From positions 1 to 64,000 of the forward strand of contig NZ_CANMIO010000012.1 of assembly GCF_947497935.1 (NCBI RefSeq): a stretch of DNA of 64,000 nucleotides, in the 5' to 3' direction. The stretch is from an uncultured Shewanella sp. (GTDB lineage Bacteria > Pseudomonadota > Gammaproteobacteria > Enterobacterales > Shewanellaceae). Below the pieces are notes generated by a model. That model was given only the letters and a program-made list of their open reading frames with translations, was not told the DNA's origin and made no database searches. The position numbers and the translations under genes are program-made. Numbering within the stretch: position 1 is the stretch's first letter; each line of letters starts with the position of its first letter. This document shows positions 45,589 through 54,892 of this stretch, piece after piece.

Positions 45589-45620
45589 GTAGTGATACCA
45601 GATAGGCCTGCTATCACTAC
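45589..45620 (-). repeat. Inverted repeat GTAGTGATA ... TATCACTAC
   Basis: Perfect 9-bp arms (45589-45597 and 45612-45620) around a 14-nt loop, just upstream of the small membrane protein gene. There is no T tract. It could be an operator or an RNA hairpin. Confidence 0.55.
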
Positions 45621-45633
45621 GTTTATAATTACC

Positions 45634-45653
45634 GCACATGCTTAAGCATGTGC
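45634..45653. repeat. Perfect 20-bp palindrome
   Basis: GCACATGCTTAAGCATGTGC reads the same on both strands. It lies 17 bp past the fusion gene's stop. No spacer and no T tract, so a protein-binding site is more likely than a terminator. Confidence 0.65.
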
Positions 45654-45670
45654 ATGGTCGATAACTGTTA

Positions 45671-48600
45671 TTAAAAGTCTTTTTCACCTTTTATGATCTC
45701 TGGGTAACCACAAATCGCTTTAGATGTTTGCATGCCCGCCATGGTCGCAGCTTCAACGCATCCTGCGTTAATCCCTGTCTTGATCCAATCACCAGTCACA
45801 AACAAGTTATCTATACCTGTGCCGTCAGTGTCGACCCTGTATTGAGTACTGCCCTTCACCGACATCACATAACGCTCAGACGGATCGACATTAGCGCGCC
45901 AATATTGGCTATCAAACCTAGCCTTGCCTTGTGCCTCACTGTCATCATGTAGCCAGTGCCATGGAAAATCCGAGCTTGCTTCGCCCTCAGGTGCAGGCAC
46001 ATTATCCCACAATTTATGGATCTCATTCTCTAGCTGAGAAATCGCTCCCTGTTTAGCTGCTAAGGTTTGTTGCCCTTGGAACCCAAACTCGGTTGCTGGC
46101 GGATAATTATCGACGGGTAAGGCCGAGCAGAAGTAACTGGCGTTTTTGGGCTGAGCGCCCTGCCAGTCCTCTTTATCGATCAAATGAGTCAAAGACGCCC
46201 ATGTGTCGAAAGGCTCAGTAAAGCCTGACAATACTGGCTCCTCACCATTGTCTGGGCGAAGAGGCCAGCCTATGCCAGCTAAATCTTGATCCATCCATAA
46301 TTGATACGCCTGAGTCGCTACGGTTTTAACCTTATCGACACTTTGCGATAGCGCCTGACTTTGTGCCATCACTTCACTGGCAACATGGGGCACAGAGCCT
46401 ATCGACAAGCCAAAAATTACCTTGTCGAAATCCTGCCCTTTAACTAGGCGCTTCTTTGGCAGTGGCTTATTGAATTTCTGCTGGTAAACATCGTCCCAAT
46501 TACACCAAAAATGCTCCAGATTAATGTTATTGGCTTGCAGCAATTCGGCTTGCTCAGTGTCAATCTGCTCATAATTAGGCTCACTCGGCCAGCAAGCTAA
46601 ACCTTTTACATCGACAAAGGGATTATAATCCTGGCACTCAGGCTGTAAGGCGACTTGCTCTGTTATTTCAATCGCTTCAATGCTTGAGTTATTACAAACC
46701 AGATTGTCGACTTTATTAAAGAAGTGGAAATTAACCCCACGGCGTTTCAGCACCTCATAGTAAGGCGTAAATACCGTATCGCCCATACCTGCCTGCATTT
46801 CCCACATTACCCCGCCTTGATAACAAAAAGCGATGCGCAACATAGAGCGGATAATGGTGCCCGCCTCTAGATTAGGCTTATCAAAGTTGCCTTTCTCGTA
46901 AGCAAAAACTAAGTCATAAAAACCACGAACCGGCGCTGAATCGACAGTGAAGGTTTGGTTTGCGCCATGCTTAGTTAACCATTCGCGGTAATCATAGTCA
47001 TTGATCACATCAAACCCGTGTTTAAAGACATCATCAGCAAACATGCCTTTGAGTATGGTTAAACCAAGATCGGCAGCAATATAAAGTCGTCTTAGCTCGT
47101 CGTTGGATTCCAATCTATCGACAAAGCGCTCCTCTAGACGCGCTCTAAAGGCATCTACTGCAGATTCAACAAAGCCACCTTCATCTTCTGTATCATGATG
47201 ATGCTCTAAACAATCTCGGCCAATCATCTGATTAAAGTGGCACTCTAACTTATCTGCCAGTGAGCTGATGCTTTCTTTAGCATCATCAATTGAATCTTCA
47301 ATTTTATCGTTAAGATCAGCAAACCACTCTTTACTAAACCAATGCACAGGACGAGCCGACTCTTTGGCGGCACTATCAAGCGTATCAAGCAGGTCATCCA
47401 TTTCGGTTAGCCAATGACGGATCCAGCTAAATGCAGCTTTCACCACTTTCCAAAGCGTCAAAACTTGAGTGCTGTCTCCCGGCAAACCGCTGCGCTCAGG
47501 AAATTGGATTGGCCAACTATCGGAGTCACCGCCGACATCTTCTTGCAGCACAATAAAATTATGCGGTTTAAACGCATCGAGGAATGTGGCTAAAGGCGCA
47601 CCTTTTGGCCGGTCGAGTTCCTCATAGGCTTGGCGCATCAAGCTAAAGGCATTTTGATAGAACCCGAACCAAATATGCAGTCCATGTTCCTCAATTCGCT
47701 GCGACTTTTCAGCATTTCGACCACTGGCACCTTTGCCTCCTATGCGCCAGCCCATTTGATATATGTCGATTTGGTAGCGGTTTTGCCAACCTGGCTGCTC
47801 AGTCAAGCACATTGCAGAAGTGATGGCAGCGACGCCGCCGCCCAGTATGGCAATTTTCTCTCTCTTTACTATCGTGTTATCGACCAGCACCTCGCCTTGA
47901 GGCACCTCAAAATCAAAGTTCACATGGTAAGGGAGTAATACATTTTGCTCGCCTAATTCAACCCCTAGTGACTCTTTGAAAGGGAAAGAGTCATTATCAA
48001 AAATGGTTGCCAACAGATCATTTTCAAGCAAAGACACTGAGTGTACTTTATTGATTTTGGCTGGTGCCGCCGTAATGGCTTGATACACTGCTTTGTCGCC
48101 TGCGCTGTCTGGAAGCTGCTTTAAAAAAACCTGATCGATTGCGGGTTTAAATAGCAAGCTATAAAGCTGCTCTTCACCAAGTTTGTCGAGCTCTGGAATA
48201 AAATCAGTTTGCTCTTTAAACAGTTGCCATGTCTGAGTCATCGCCTCAATCGTCGATAATTGCTGCTCTTCTTTGGCGTTACAATCCACGCTTAATAGCG
48301 GATGCATAGCAAGCTCTGTGTCAGGAGAAAAATGCTTAAAACTTTTAGCCGATAGGCTTAATTTCGTCAGCGGCTGCCCTGCCTCTGGCATCTCATACTC
48401 GCACATGTATTTAGGGTAACCGAACAGCTCTCGACCATTGATTAATGCCATGGCGTCATTAACGAAGATGTGCAGCGGATGAAAGTACACATGGCTAATA
48501 TCATCACTATCACTACTATTTTGCTGCCCTACCATTACCCAGGTAACAATATCCGTTTCCTGGATCCATCCTTTGGCTCTGTCTTGTAGATTTTCAGAAT

Positions 48601-48826
48601 ATGCCTTATCAACCCGGGTAAAACTGGTCAGCACATAAGGTGATAGCACCTTGAAATACATAGCGGTTCCAGCGACTTGGTTAAGACAGGTATCGATAGA
48701 TCTCTGTAAGTTTTCAAGTTTGCCTTTTAAGAAAAAACCATACATATCGGCTTTACTGAGCACTAATGGTGAGTGCATTAACATAGAACCTGGTGGGTAA
48801 ATAAAATTGGGGTTTTGTGCTTCCAT
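45671..48826 (-). CDS. Acetoacetate decarboxylase-like / FAD-NAD(P) oxidoreductase fusion
   Basis: 1051 residues. The first 310 or so resemble the acetoacetate decarboxylase fold (MYFKVLSPYVLTSFTRVDKA, HPLHIFVNDAMALINGRELF, GYPKYMCEYEMP). At about residue 325 a dinucleotide-binding motif starts (EKIAILGGGVAAITSAMCL), followed by WRIGGKGASGRN and EEHGLHIWFGFYQNAF, typical of phytoene-desaturase/amine-oxidase flavoproteins. The end LFVTGDWIKTGINAGCVEAA closes the FAD site. An acidic helical insert is at about 480-560. The combination is one polypeptide with no signal peptide. The substrate is unknown; coupled oxidation and decarboxylation is an inference. Confidence 0.75.
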   Translation of the reverse strand: MEAQNPNFIYPPGSMLMHSPLVLSKADMYGFFLKGKLENLQRSIDTCLNQVAGTAMYFKVLSPYVLTSFTRVDKAYSENLQDRAKGWIQETDIVTWVMVGQQNSSDSDDISHVYFHPLHIFVNDAMALINGRELFGYPKYMCEYEMPEAGQPLTKLSLSAKSFKHFSPDTELAMHPLLSVDCNAKEEQQLSTIEAMTQTWQLFKEQTDFIPELDKLGEEQLYSLLFKPAIDQVFLKQLPDSAGDKAVYQAITAAPAKINKVHSVSLLENDLLATIFDNDSFPFKESLGVELGEQNVLLPYHVNFDFEVPQGEVLVDNTIVKREKIAILGGGVAAITSAMCLTEQPGWQNRYQIDIYQMGWRIGGKGASGRNAEKSQRIEEHGLHIWFGFYQNAFSLMRQAYEELDRPKGAPLATFLDAFKPHNFIVLQEDVGGDSDSWPIQFPERSGLPGDSTQVLTLWKVVKAAFSWIRHWLTEMDDLLDTLDSAAKESARPVHWFSKEWFADLNDKIEDSIDDAKESISSLADKLECHFNQMIGRDCLEHHHDTEDEGGFVESAVDAFRARLEERFVDRLESNDELRRLYIAADLGLTILKGMFADDVFKHGFDVINDYDYREWLTKHGANQTFTVDSAPVRGFYDLVFAYEKGNFDKPNLEAGTIIRSMLRIAFCYQGGVMWEMQAGMGDTVFTPYYEVLKRRGVNFHFFNKVDNLVCNNSSIEAIEITEQVALQPECQDYNPFVDVKGLACWPSEPNYEQIDTEQAELLQANNINLEHFWCNWDDVYQQKFNKPLPKKRLVKGQDFDKVIFGLSIGSVPHVASEVMAQSQALSQSVDKVKTVATQAYQLWMDQDLAGIGWPLRPDNGEEPVLSGFTEPFDTWASLTHLIDKEDWQGAQPKNASYFCSALPVDNYPPATEFGFQGQQTLAAKQGAISQLENEIHKLWDNVPAPEGEASSDFPWHWLHDDSEAQGKARFDSQYWRANVDPSERYVMSVKGSTQYRVDTDGTGIDNLFVTGDWIKTGINAGCVEAATMAGMQTSKAICGYPEIIKGEKDF

Positions 48827-48994
48827 TGCTTACTTCCTGTAATTCCAGAACAAACATACGTTTTACATATGCGGGACATATAATAAGCAATTAAAACATG
48901 GATAAAAGATCAACACAGCATGATGAGTTTTTTTCGCTTAAAAATCGTTCAAAGGCGGCTCAAGATTCAAAAGTCTGGGTTAAAAAATTTGCAT

Positions 48995-49024
48995 AAAAAA
49001 CGCAGCCACAAGGCTGCGTTTTTT
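48995..49024. terminator. Terminator of the outer-membrane protein gene
   Basis: AAAAAACGCAGCC-ACAA-GGCTGCGTTTTTT, a symmetrical 13-bp hairpin, about 25 bp past the stop at 49048 on the minus strand. Confidence 0.93.
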
Positions 49025-49047
49025 ATGTTCAATCTTAAAGCGACGAC

Positions 49048-49803
49048 TTAGAATCGGCCTGTCAAGCCTAAACCTAGACCAACACCATCGTAGTCAGAAT
49101 CAAGCACCTTAGATACATGGAAGTTTGCCGAAATATTGTCAGAGAGCCGCAACCAATAAGCAGTACGCACATCAAACGCATCATCGTTATCACTATTGAT
49201 GTAACCAGCGCCGACAGACCAAGCATTGTTAATATACCAGTCAGCACCTAGAGTTAGCACATCATCAAACTCGTTGTGCGCCCAGCTAGCATTGAAGTCA
49301 ATACCTGCTGTAGATTGCAGTGACAAATAGCTACGTGCTCTCAATCCATAAGTTTCAGTAAAATTATCATCACCGTCTTGGTAAAACGCTGATACTGCAG
49401 AACTGTCGTTGAAGTAATAACCTACTTCAGCGCCATAAGTATTGAAGTCATAGCTAGCAATATCAAACTTTTGATAATTTGCACCGACAAACCAATTTGA
49501 ATCGAACACAAAAGTGCCATCAATACCATAGCTGTCACTATCTGCCGGATCGAAGTTTAGGTAGTTTGCGCCAATATTTGATTCTTGAGCTAAAAAGCCA
49601 TTAAGCGCATAAGGTGTTTTACCTTGCTCTACACTTTTGAAGTAATAACGGTAATTTGCATTCCAAAGACCATCACTCACTTCTTCAGAGTTAGTCTGAT
49701 AGCTTAAATTAGCTTCGTGTTGATAGTTGTTATCTTGGACTGCAACGGCACTTGCACTTGAAAGTCCTAATAAGATAGCTAAAGCAGTAGTCGATTTTCT
49801 CAT
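49048..49803 (-). CDS. Putative outer-membrane beta-barrel protein (porin-like)
   Basis: 251 residues. Signal peptide (about 1-22, GLSSASAVAV) and then alternating amphipathic strands rich in Tyr, Asn and Asp, such as WNANYRYYFKS, WFVGANYQKFDIAS and YGAEVGYYFNDSS. The terminal GVGLGLGLTGRF ends in Phe, the outer-membrane assembly signal. It resembles the small 'putative porin' proteins of marine gammaproteobacteria. The ATG at 49803 has GGGA 9 nt upstream. Substrate unknown. Confidence 0.8.
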   Translation of the reverse strand: MRKSTTALAILLGLSSASAVAVQDNNYQHEANLSYQTNSEEVSDGLWNANYRYYFKSVEQGKTPYALNGFLAQESNIGANYLNFDPADSDSYGIDGTFVFDSNWFVGANYQKFDIASYDFNTYGAEVGYYFNDSSAVSAFYQDGDDNFTETYGLRARSYLSLQSTAGIDFNASWAHNEFDDVLTLGADWYINNAWSVGAGYINSDNDDAFDVRTAYWLRLSDNISANFHVSKVLDSDYDGVGLGLGLTGRF

Positions 49804-50161
49804 CAATTTATTCCCTTATATTGTAGTGTGATGCTAAGAGAGAAAATGCGCAGATATAATTCGTGATAAGCATAAAATGCTATATGCGTCCTTGATATAG
49901 TTCAGTGATTAACAACGCTAAACACTGCAGCCCTCCTAGCGCAGCAAACAATAATCTAAATGGCAGAAAAATGAAACACTAAAACAGCATGAGACGTCAT
50001 AAAAACGTCACAAACCCAACAGTCACTAGCACTTTTGACTCAGTCGAAATTGAACTACACACAAACAACTGCATCTTCTTGACCGTATTACAATATTAAA
50101 AATGGCAAAAAAAGTGGGTACCATGCTCATAATGTGGTCTTAATAGCAGGTCTTCAGATAT
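49804..50161. other. Gene-free spacer between nqrF and the porin-like gene
   Basis: About 360 bp. Two direct ACGTCA motifs (49994-49999 and 50005-50010), 11 bp apart, are the only pattern noticed. The promoter for the porin-like gene should be at the left of this stretch. Confidence 0.35.
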
Positions 50162-50191
50162 AAAAAAACGCAGCTTTATCGCTGCGTTTTT
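50162..50191 (-). terminator. Terminator of the nqr operon
   Basis: AAAACGCAGC-TTTATC-GCTGCGTTTT is a 10-bp stem with A and T tracts on either side, 43 bp after the nqrF stop. Confidence 0.9.
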
Positions 50192-50233
50192 ATGGTTCAA
50201 TTCGGACTTTATGCCTCAAACCATCTAGTAGTA

Positions 50234-51451
50234 CTAGTCACCAAAGTCATCAAGGAGGATGTTTTCTGGCTCAACACCTAGGCTTTCTAGCATAGCGATA
50301 ACTGACGAGTTCATGATTGGAGGTCCACACATGTAGAACTCACAATCTTCTGGCGCCTTGTGATTTTTAAGATAATTCTCATAAAGCACATTATGGATAA
50401 AGCCAGTGTATCCGTCCCAGTTATCTTCTGGTAATGGATCAGACAATGCCACATGCCAGACGAAGTTATCATTTTCAGCCGCTAGCGTATCAAAATCATC
50501 TTGATAGAAGACTTCACGGGTTGAACGTGCGCCATACCAGAAGCTCATCTTACGCTTGGTTTTAACACCTTTAAGCTGATTAAAGATATGTGAGCGCATC
50601 GGTGCCATACCTGCACCACCGCCAATAAACACCATTTCAGCGTCAGTCTCTTTAACGAAGAACTCACCGAATGGGCCTGAAATAGTGACTTTATCGCCCG
50701 CTTTTAGGTTAAAGATGTACGATGACATCTTACCAGGAGCGATATTGTCGCTTGGCGGCGTAGCAATACGCACGTTAAGCATGATGCGACCTTTCTCATC
50801 TGGATAGTTCGCCATCGAGTATGCACGCAATACGTCTTCATCAACTTTTGAAACCAGCTTGAATAGGTCGTACTTTTCCCAATCGTCACGATACTCGGCA
50901 GGAATATCAAAATCCGCATACTTCACTTCGTGAGCCGGCGCTTCAATCTGAATGTAACCACCAGCCTTAAACAGTACGTCCTCGCCTTCAGGCAATTTAA
51001 GCAGCAATTCTTTAATGAAGGTCGCTTGGTTATTGTTAGAAATAACCTCACATTGCCACTTTTTCACACCGAAGATCTCTTCTTCTACTTCCAGTTCCAT
51101 ATCGGTTTTAACCGATACCTGGCAAGCTAAGCGACAACCTTCTTTGGCTTCTTTCTTGTTGATATGGTCACGCTCTGTGGCTAAGATCTCGCCGCCGCCA
51201 GATTTCACTTTTACGCGACATTGACCACATGTACCACCGCCACCACAAGCCGATGGGATAAAGATATTCTTGCCCGCTAACGCGCCTAATAACTTATCAC
51301 CCGCTTGGGTCGAAATACTCTTATCTGGATCGTCGTTAATACGAATATTAACGTCACCCGTAGAAACCAGTTTGCTCTTGGCGAATAAAATCACCATAAC
51401 CAATATGCTGACCACGAAGGTGAACATACCGATACCAATTGCCATTTCCAT
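50234..51451 (-). CDS. nqrF: Na+-NQR subunit F (NADH dehydrogenase subunit)
   Basis: 405 residues. One N-terminal membrane helix (about 3-24), a plant-type 2Fe-2S domain with Cys69, Cys75, Cys78 and Cys110 ([12 protein letters not shown] and CRLAC), then an FAD domain with RAYSMANYP and an NADH domain with [13 protein letters not shown] and [11 protein letters not shown]. It takes electrons from NADH and passes them through FAD and 2Fe-2S into the complex. Last gene of the operon; AGGTAGA lies upstream of the ATG. Confidence 0.98.
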   Translation of the reverse strand: MEMAIGIGMFTFVVSILVMVILFAKSKLVSTGDVNIRINDDPDKSISTQAGDKLLGALAGKNIFIPSACGGGGTCGQCRVKVKSGGGEILATERDHINKKEAKEGCRLACQVSVKTDMELEVEEEIFGVKKWQCEVISNNNQATFIKELLLKLPEGEDVLFKAGGYIQIEAPAHEVKYADFDIPAEYRDDWEKYDLFKLVSKVDEDVLRAYSMANYPDEKGRIMLNVRIATPPSDNIAPGKMSSYIFNLKAGDKVTISGPFGEFFVKETDAEMVFIGGGAGMAPMRSHIFNQLKGVKTKRKMSFWYGARSTREVFYQDDFDTLAAENDNFVWHVALSDPLPEDNWDGYTGFIHNVLYENYLKNHKAPEDCEFYMCGPPIMNSSVIAMLESLGVEPENILLDDFGD

Positions 51452-51506
51452 CGAATCTACCTTTTGTTTAATTCGTTTTCATTAAGGGGTTAATGCGAAA
51501 TCGCCC

Positions 51507-52115
51507 TTAAATAGAAATTCCGGAGAAAGCCATAAAGCCTAATGCCATCAAGCCTGTGGTAATAAACACAATACCTATACCTTGCAAACCTTGAGGAATT
51601 GCATGGAACTTCATGCGCTCACGCAGGCCCGCTAGCATCACAATCGCCATTGCCCAACCAAACCCAGAGCCCATGGCAAACACCGTTGACTCGGCTAAGG
51701 TGTAATCGCGGTTTGCCATAAAGATAACACCAGCAAAAATCGCGCAGTTCACGGTTAGCAGCGGTAGAAAAATTCCTAACGAGTCATAAAGAGCCGGGAT
51801 GTACTTATCTAAGAACATCTCCAAGATCTGTACTAACGCTGCGATAACACCGATAAAAGTGATGAGCTGCAGATAACTTAGATCCAGCGCAGGATACCCA
51901 GCCCAAGCTAGCGCGCCCGGAGCTAACACATTGGCATAGATCAACTGGTTAAGTGGCACCGCTAATGTCATTACCACAATCACGGCGATACCTAGGCCAA
52001 AAGAGGTCGACACCTTTTTCGAAACCGCTAAGAAGGTACACATGCCCATAAAGAATGACAGCGCCATGTTGTCGATAAACGCAGCTTGTATAAACAGATT
52101 AATATAGTGTTCCAT
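51507..52115 (-). CDS. nqrE: Na+-NQR subunit E
   Basis: 202 residues, six membrane helices. Cys-containing helices [13 protein letters not shown] and [14 protein letters not shown] hold the two Cys that bind an iron centre with NqrD. Close in length to Vibrio NqrE (198). It starts 8 nt after nqrD. Confidence 0.97.
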   Translation of the reverse strand: MEHYINLFIQAAFIDNMALSFFMGMCTFLAVSKKVSTSFGLGIAVIVVMTLAVPLNQLIYANVLAPGALAWAGYPALDLSYLQLITFIGVIAALVQILEMFLDKYIPALYDSLGIFLPLLTVNCAIFAGVIFMANRDYTLAESTVFAMGSGFGWAMAIVMLAGLRERMKFHAIPQGLQGIGIVFITTGLMALGFMAFSGISI

Positions 52116-52123
52116 AAAGCCTC

Positions 52124-52747
52124 TTAACCTCGCTTGCGTTGAATGACGTTAATTGACCAGATCATCAGGCCAATTAAGAAGAACGCACTCGGTGGTAACT
52201 TGAACATTTCGTTCGCTAAGTACCAACCGCCATTTTCCACAGTCTTTAAGATCTCATGGCCAAACAGTGTGCCGCTACCCAATAACTCACGTACAAATGC
52301 CACACCAAGTAAGATCACGCCATACCCCATGGCATTACCAACTGCATCCACAACCGCTAAGTGCGGCGGGTTCTTCATGGCAAAGGCTTCTGCACGGCCC
52401 ATGATGATACAGTTAGTGATGATCAAACCAACGAAGACCGATAGCTGACGCGACAGTTCATACGCCACGTCTTGCAACACCATATCCACCACAATCACCA
52501 ATGACGCAATCACTGTCATCTGGGCGATAATACGTACACTATTTGGAATGAGTGAACGTATGCTTGAAATAATTAGGTTTGAGAACACCAATACAAAAGT
52601 CACAGCTAACGTCATGACCAATGCTGTCTGCATCGAATTACTGACCGCTAACGCTGAGCAGACACCCAAAACTTGCATGGCAACTGGGTTATTGCTGAAA
52701 ATTGGCCCAATTAACATTTCACGAGTCGAAATAGATTGAGTACTCAT
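52124..52747 (-). CDS. nqrD: Na+-NQR subunit D
   Basis: 207 residues, six membrane helices. Cys in [15 protein letters not shown] and [17 protein letters not shown] pair with those of NqrE. The conserved [18 protein letters not shown] follows. Starts 3 nt after nqrC. Confidence 0.97.
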   Translation of the reverse strand: MSTQSISTREMLIGPIFSNNPVAMQVLGVCSALAVSNSMQTALVMTLAVTFVLVFSNLIISSIRSLIPNSVRIIAQMTVIASLVIVVDMVLQDVAYELSRQLSVFVGLIITNCIIMGRAEAFAMKNPPHLAVVDAVGNAMGYGVILLGVAFVRELLGSGTLFGHEILKTVENGGWYLANEMFKLPPSAFFLIGLMIWSINVIQRKRG

Positions 52748-52750
52748 CCT

Positions 52751-53530
52751 TTATACCTCCGACGCTTTTAATTTTTTAAAGAAAGCTTCGAAACCTTCGC
52801 TACCAAACCAGAATTGAATCGACCTTTGTACGCCGCGCCCTGTCATGGTTGCACCGCTCACAGCATCAATACCGTGAACATCGCCCTCTTTTGCGCCACC
52901 TTTAACGACTTTGAAAGAGACTTTACCCTTCTCGTCAAAGATCTGCTTGTTATGCCATTGGTTTGTCCACTCAGTATCATTAAGGAAGTCACCAATACCT
53001 GGCGTTTCACCATGTTCATAAAACACGACGTTTTCAATGGTATTCAAATCTGGTTTTAGTGCCACAAAGCCATAAACCATTGACCACAAACCTTTGCCAT
53101 AAATCGGCAACACAAGACTGGTTAGCTTGCCATTGTCATCAAAGACTTTAAACACACGCACTTGATTCGCGCGGGTTTTGATCTTGGCTTTGTCTTGCTT
53201 CTTCTCAAGCTTCACCGATGTTTCAGGATTGATAGACGCCATACGTGGGTCAAAGTCCATCACATTGGCACCGCTAGTATCAACATCACCAGTATCGAGT
53301 GACACCAACAGTGGCTTAACGTCTTTAGCAAACAAGGCTCTGAAGTCTTTATCGCCACTTAGATCGACATCAGCCGCGATTAACACATTACGCATCAACT
53401 CATCGCGCTTCTTCACTAACTTGCGCTCTTTAAGGACTTCTGCGGTACCTGTGATCATAAATGAGCACAGTAAACATAGGGTCACGGTAAAAATCATGGT
53501 GCCCATAAAAGAATCTTTCTTAAGTGCCAT
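52751..53530 (-). CDS. nqrC: Na+-NQR subunit C
   Basis: 259 residues. One N-terminal membrane helix (about 9-29) and a periplasmic FMN domain. Covalent FMN should be on Thr230, the last Thr of SGATMT in IDAVSGATMTGRGV. The start (MALKKDSFMG) aligns with Vibrio NqrC. Its ATG overlaps the TAA of the 52-codon ORF upstream (TAATG). Confidence 0.97.
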   Translation of the reverse strand: MALKKDSFMGTMIFTVTLCLLCSFMITGTAEVLKERKLVKKRDELMRNVLIAADVDLSGDKDFRALFAKDVKPLLVSLDTGDVDTSGANVMDFDPRMASINPETSVKLEKKQDKAKIKTRANQVRVFKVFDDNGKLTSLVLPIYGKGLWSMVYGFVALKPDLNTIENVVFYEHGETPGIGDFLNDTEWTNQWHNKQIFDEKGKVSFKVVKGGAKEGDVHGIDAVSGATMTGRGVQRSIQFWFGSEGFEAFFKKLKASEV

Positions 53531-53688
53531 TACGCTTTCTTCTCCGTATTGACCTGACGGCTCGCACACTTTGGCGTTCGATAGATGACGTATTCAAATA
53601 TCGCTTCCCAAATATTGGCAATTAACATCAATGGCAATGCTGAAAATGAAGCGCTGCCTCTATGCATAGAATTAGCTCTATTATCCAT
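53530..53688 (-). CDS. 52-residue ORF between nqrB and nqrC
   Basis: Starts with an ATG inside the last codons of nqrB (8-nt overlap, ATGGATAA), preceded by GGAGG at 10 nt, and ends in TAATG overlapping the nqrC start. It fills a 150-bp gap, whereas nqrB and nqrC are usually almost adjacent. Residues 18-36 (LPLMLIANIWEAIFEYVIYR, shown as 20) resemble the NqrB C-terminal helix (MLAILFANLWAPIFDYLV): A-N-x-W-x-x-I-F-D/E-Y is shared. It may be a duplicated, diverged nqrB 3' end that is now translated; one membrane helix is predicted. I do not know it as a named gene. Confidence 0.6.
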   Translation of the reverse strand: MDNRANSMHRGSASFSALPLMLIANIWEAIFEYVIYRTPKCASRQVNTEKKA

Positions 53689-54892
53689 GACGTTTAAGCC
53701 TCCGCTTGATGTTTGCCTTGGCGACTAGGTAATCGAAAATCGGTGCCCATAGGTTAGCGAACAAGATGGCAAGCATGATGCCTTCTGGCATTTTCGGGTT
53801 AACCACACGAATAAGCACGGTCATAAAGCCAATCAGTAGACCGTAAGCGACTTTACCTTTGCGGGTATATGAGGTGGTTACCGGATCGGTTGCCATAAAC
53901 ATCATACCCAAAGCAAAACCACCGGTGACCAAATGCCATGTCCAAGGCATTGCGAACATATCGTTTTTGCTTGAACCGATAAAGTTGAACATGGTGGCGG
54001 TTAAGATCATGCCAAATAGCACGCCAGCAACAATGCGCCAGTCTGCTAAACGAGTCAGAATTAAGAAACCGCCACCAATCAATAAGGCTAAAGTACTGGT
54101 TTCACCAATCGCACCCACGGTAAAGCCGAAGAAAGCGTTCCACCAATTAGGGTCGCTAAAGGCGTTAAACCAAGCGTAATCAGCAAAGCTCACTTTGCCC
54201 GCAGCGGTTTGCATTAAGGTGGTTGCGCCAGAGAAACCGTCAACCGCGACTAGCTGACTTACCGCTGTCACTTGTGATGGGTAGGCAAAATAGATAAACG
54301 CAAGGCCTGCAAGCGCTGGGTTTAAGAAGTTGTAGCCCATGCCACCAAAGACTTCTTTCGCCATGATCACGCCAAAGGTGATACCCATGGCAACTAACCA
54401 AAGCGGAGTCGATACTGGCAGAATCAAGGTGAACAATAACGCGGTAACAAAGAAGCCTTCATGAAGCTCCTGACCACGCACCTTAGCAAACACCACTTCC
54501 CAAAACAGGCTGACTGCCAGTGCAGTTAGATATATTGGCGCGTAAAAGCTCAGACCATAAGCAAATAAGCCAGCAATACCCGTTTGCTCGCTAAGGCCGC
54601 CAAAGACAAAGTTAAAAATGGCTAACTGCCAAACATCAGCCGTTGCAAGGCCAGAAGCCACTGCAATCTGCGCTTGTAGACCAATGTTGTACATACCAAA
54701 CAAAATGGCAGGCAGTAAACATAAGCCAACAATTGTCATAGTACGTTTTACATCAATCGCATCACGAATGTGCACCTTACCTTGGGTACTGCGACCATGG
54801 GCGATAAGCAGTGAGCTTAAATAACCCTTTACCGAGTTACCCGGCGCATAATAATCCTCTTGGATATCAGGCTTTTTATCTTGCTGACTCAT
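53681..54892 (-). CDS. nqrB: Na+-NQR subunit B
   Basis: 403 residues, about ten membrane helices. The covalent FMN motif is DGFSGAT in VAVDGFSGATTLMQ. Conserved MAKEVFGGMGYNFLNPAL and DPVTTSYTRKGK are present. NqrB carries riboflavin, FMN and the quinone site, and is central to sodium pumping. The start overlaps the nqrA stop (TAATG). Its C-terminal helix is echoed in the small ORF downstream. Confidence 0.97.
   Translation of the reverse strand: MSQQDKKPDIQEDYYAPGNSVKGYLSSLLIAHGRSTQGKVHIRDAIDVKRTMTIVGLCLLPAILFGMYNIGLQAQIAVASGLATADVWQLAIFNFVFGGLSEQTGIAGLFAYGLSFYAPIYLTALAVSLFWEVVFAKVRGQELHEGFFVTALLFTLILPVSTPLWLVAMGITFGVIMAKEVFGGMGYNFLNPALAGLAFIYFAYPSQVTAVSQLVAVDGFSGATTLMQTAAGKVSFADYAWFNAFSDPNWWNAFFGFTVGAIGETSTLALLIGGGFLILTRLADWRIVAGVLFGMILTATMFNFIGSSKNDMFAMPWTWHLVTGGFALGMMFMATDPVTTSYTRKGKVAYGLLIGFMTVLIRVVNPKMPEGIMLAILFANLWAPIFDYLVAKANIKRRLKRHG

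Noticed and set aside
49994..50010. Direct repeats ACGTCA
   Set aside because: Two 6-bp copies are within chance expectation and I cannot tie them to a regulator.
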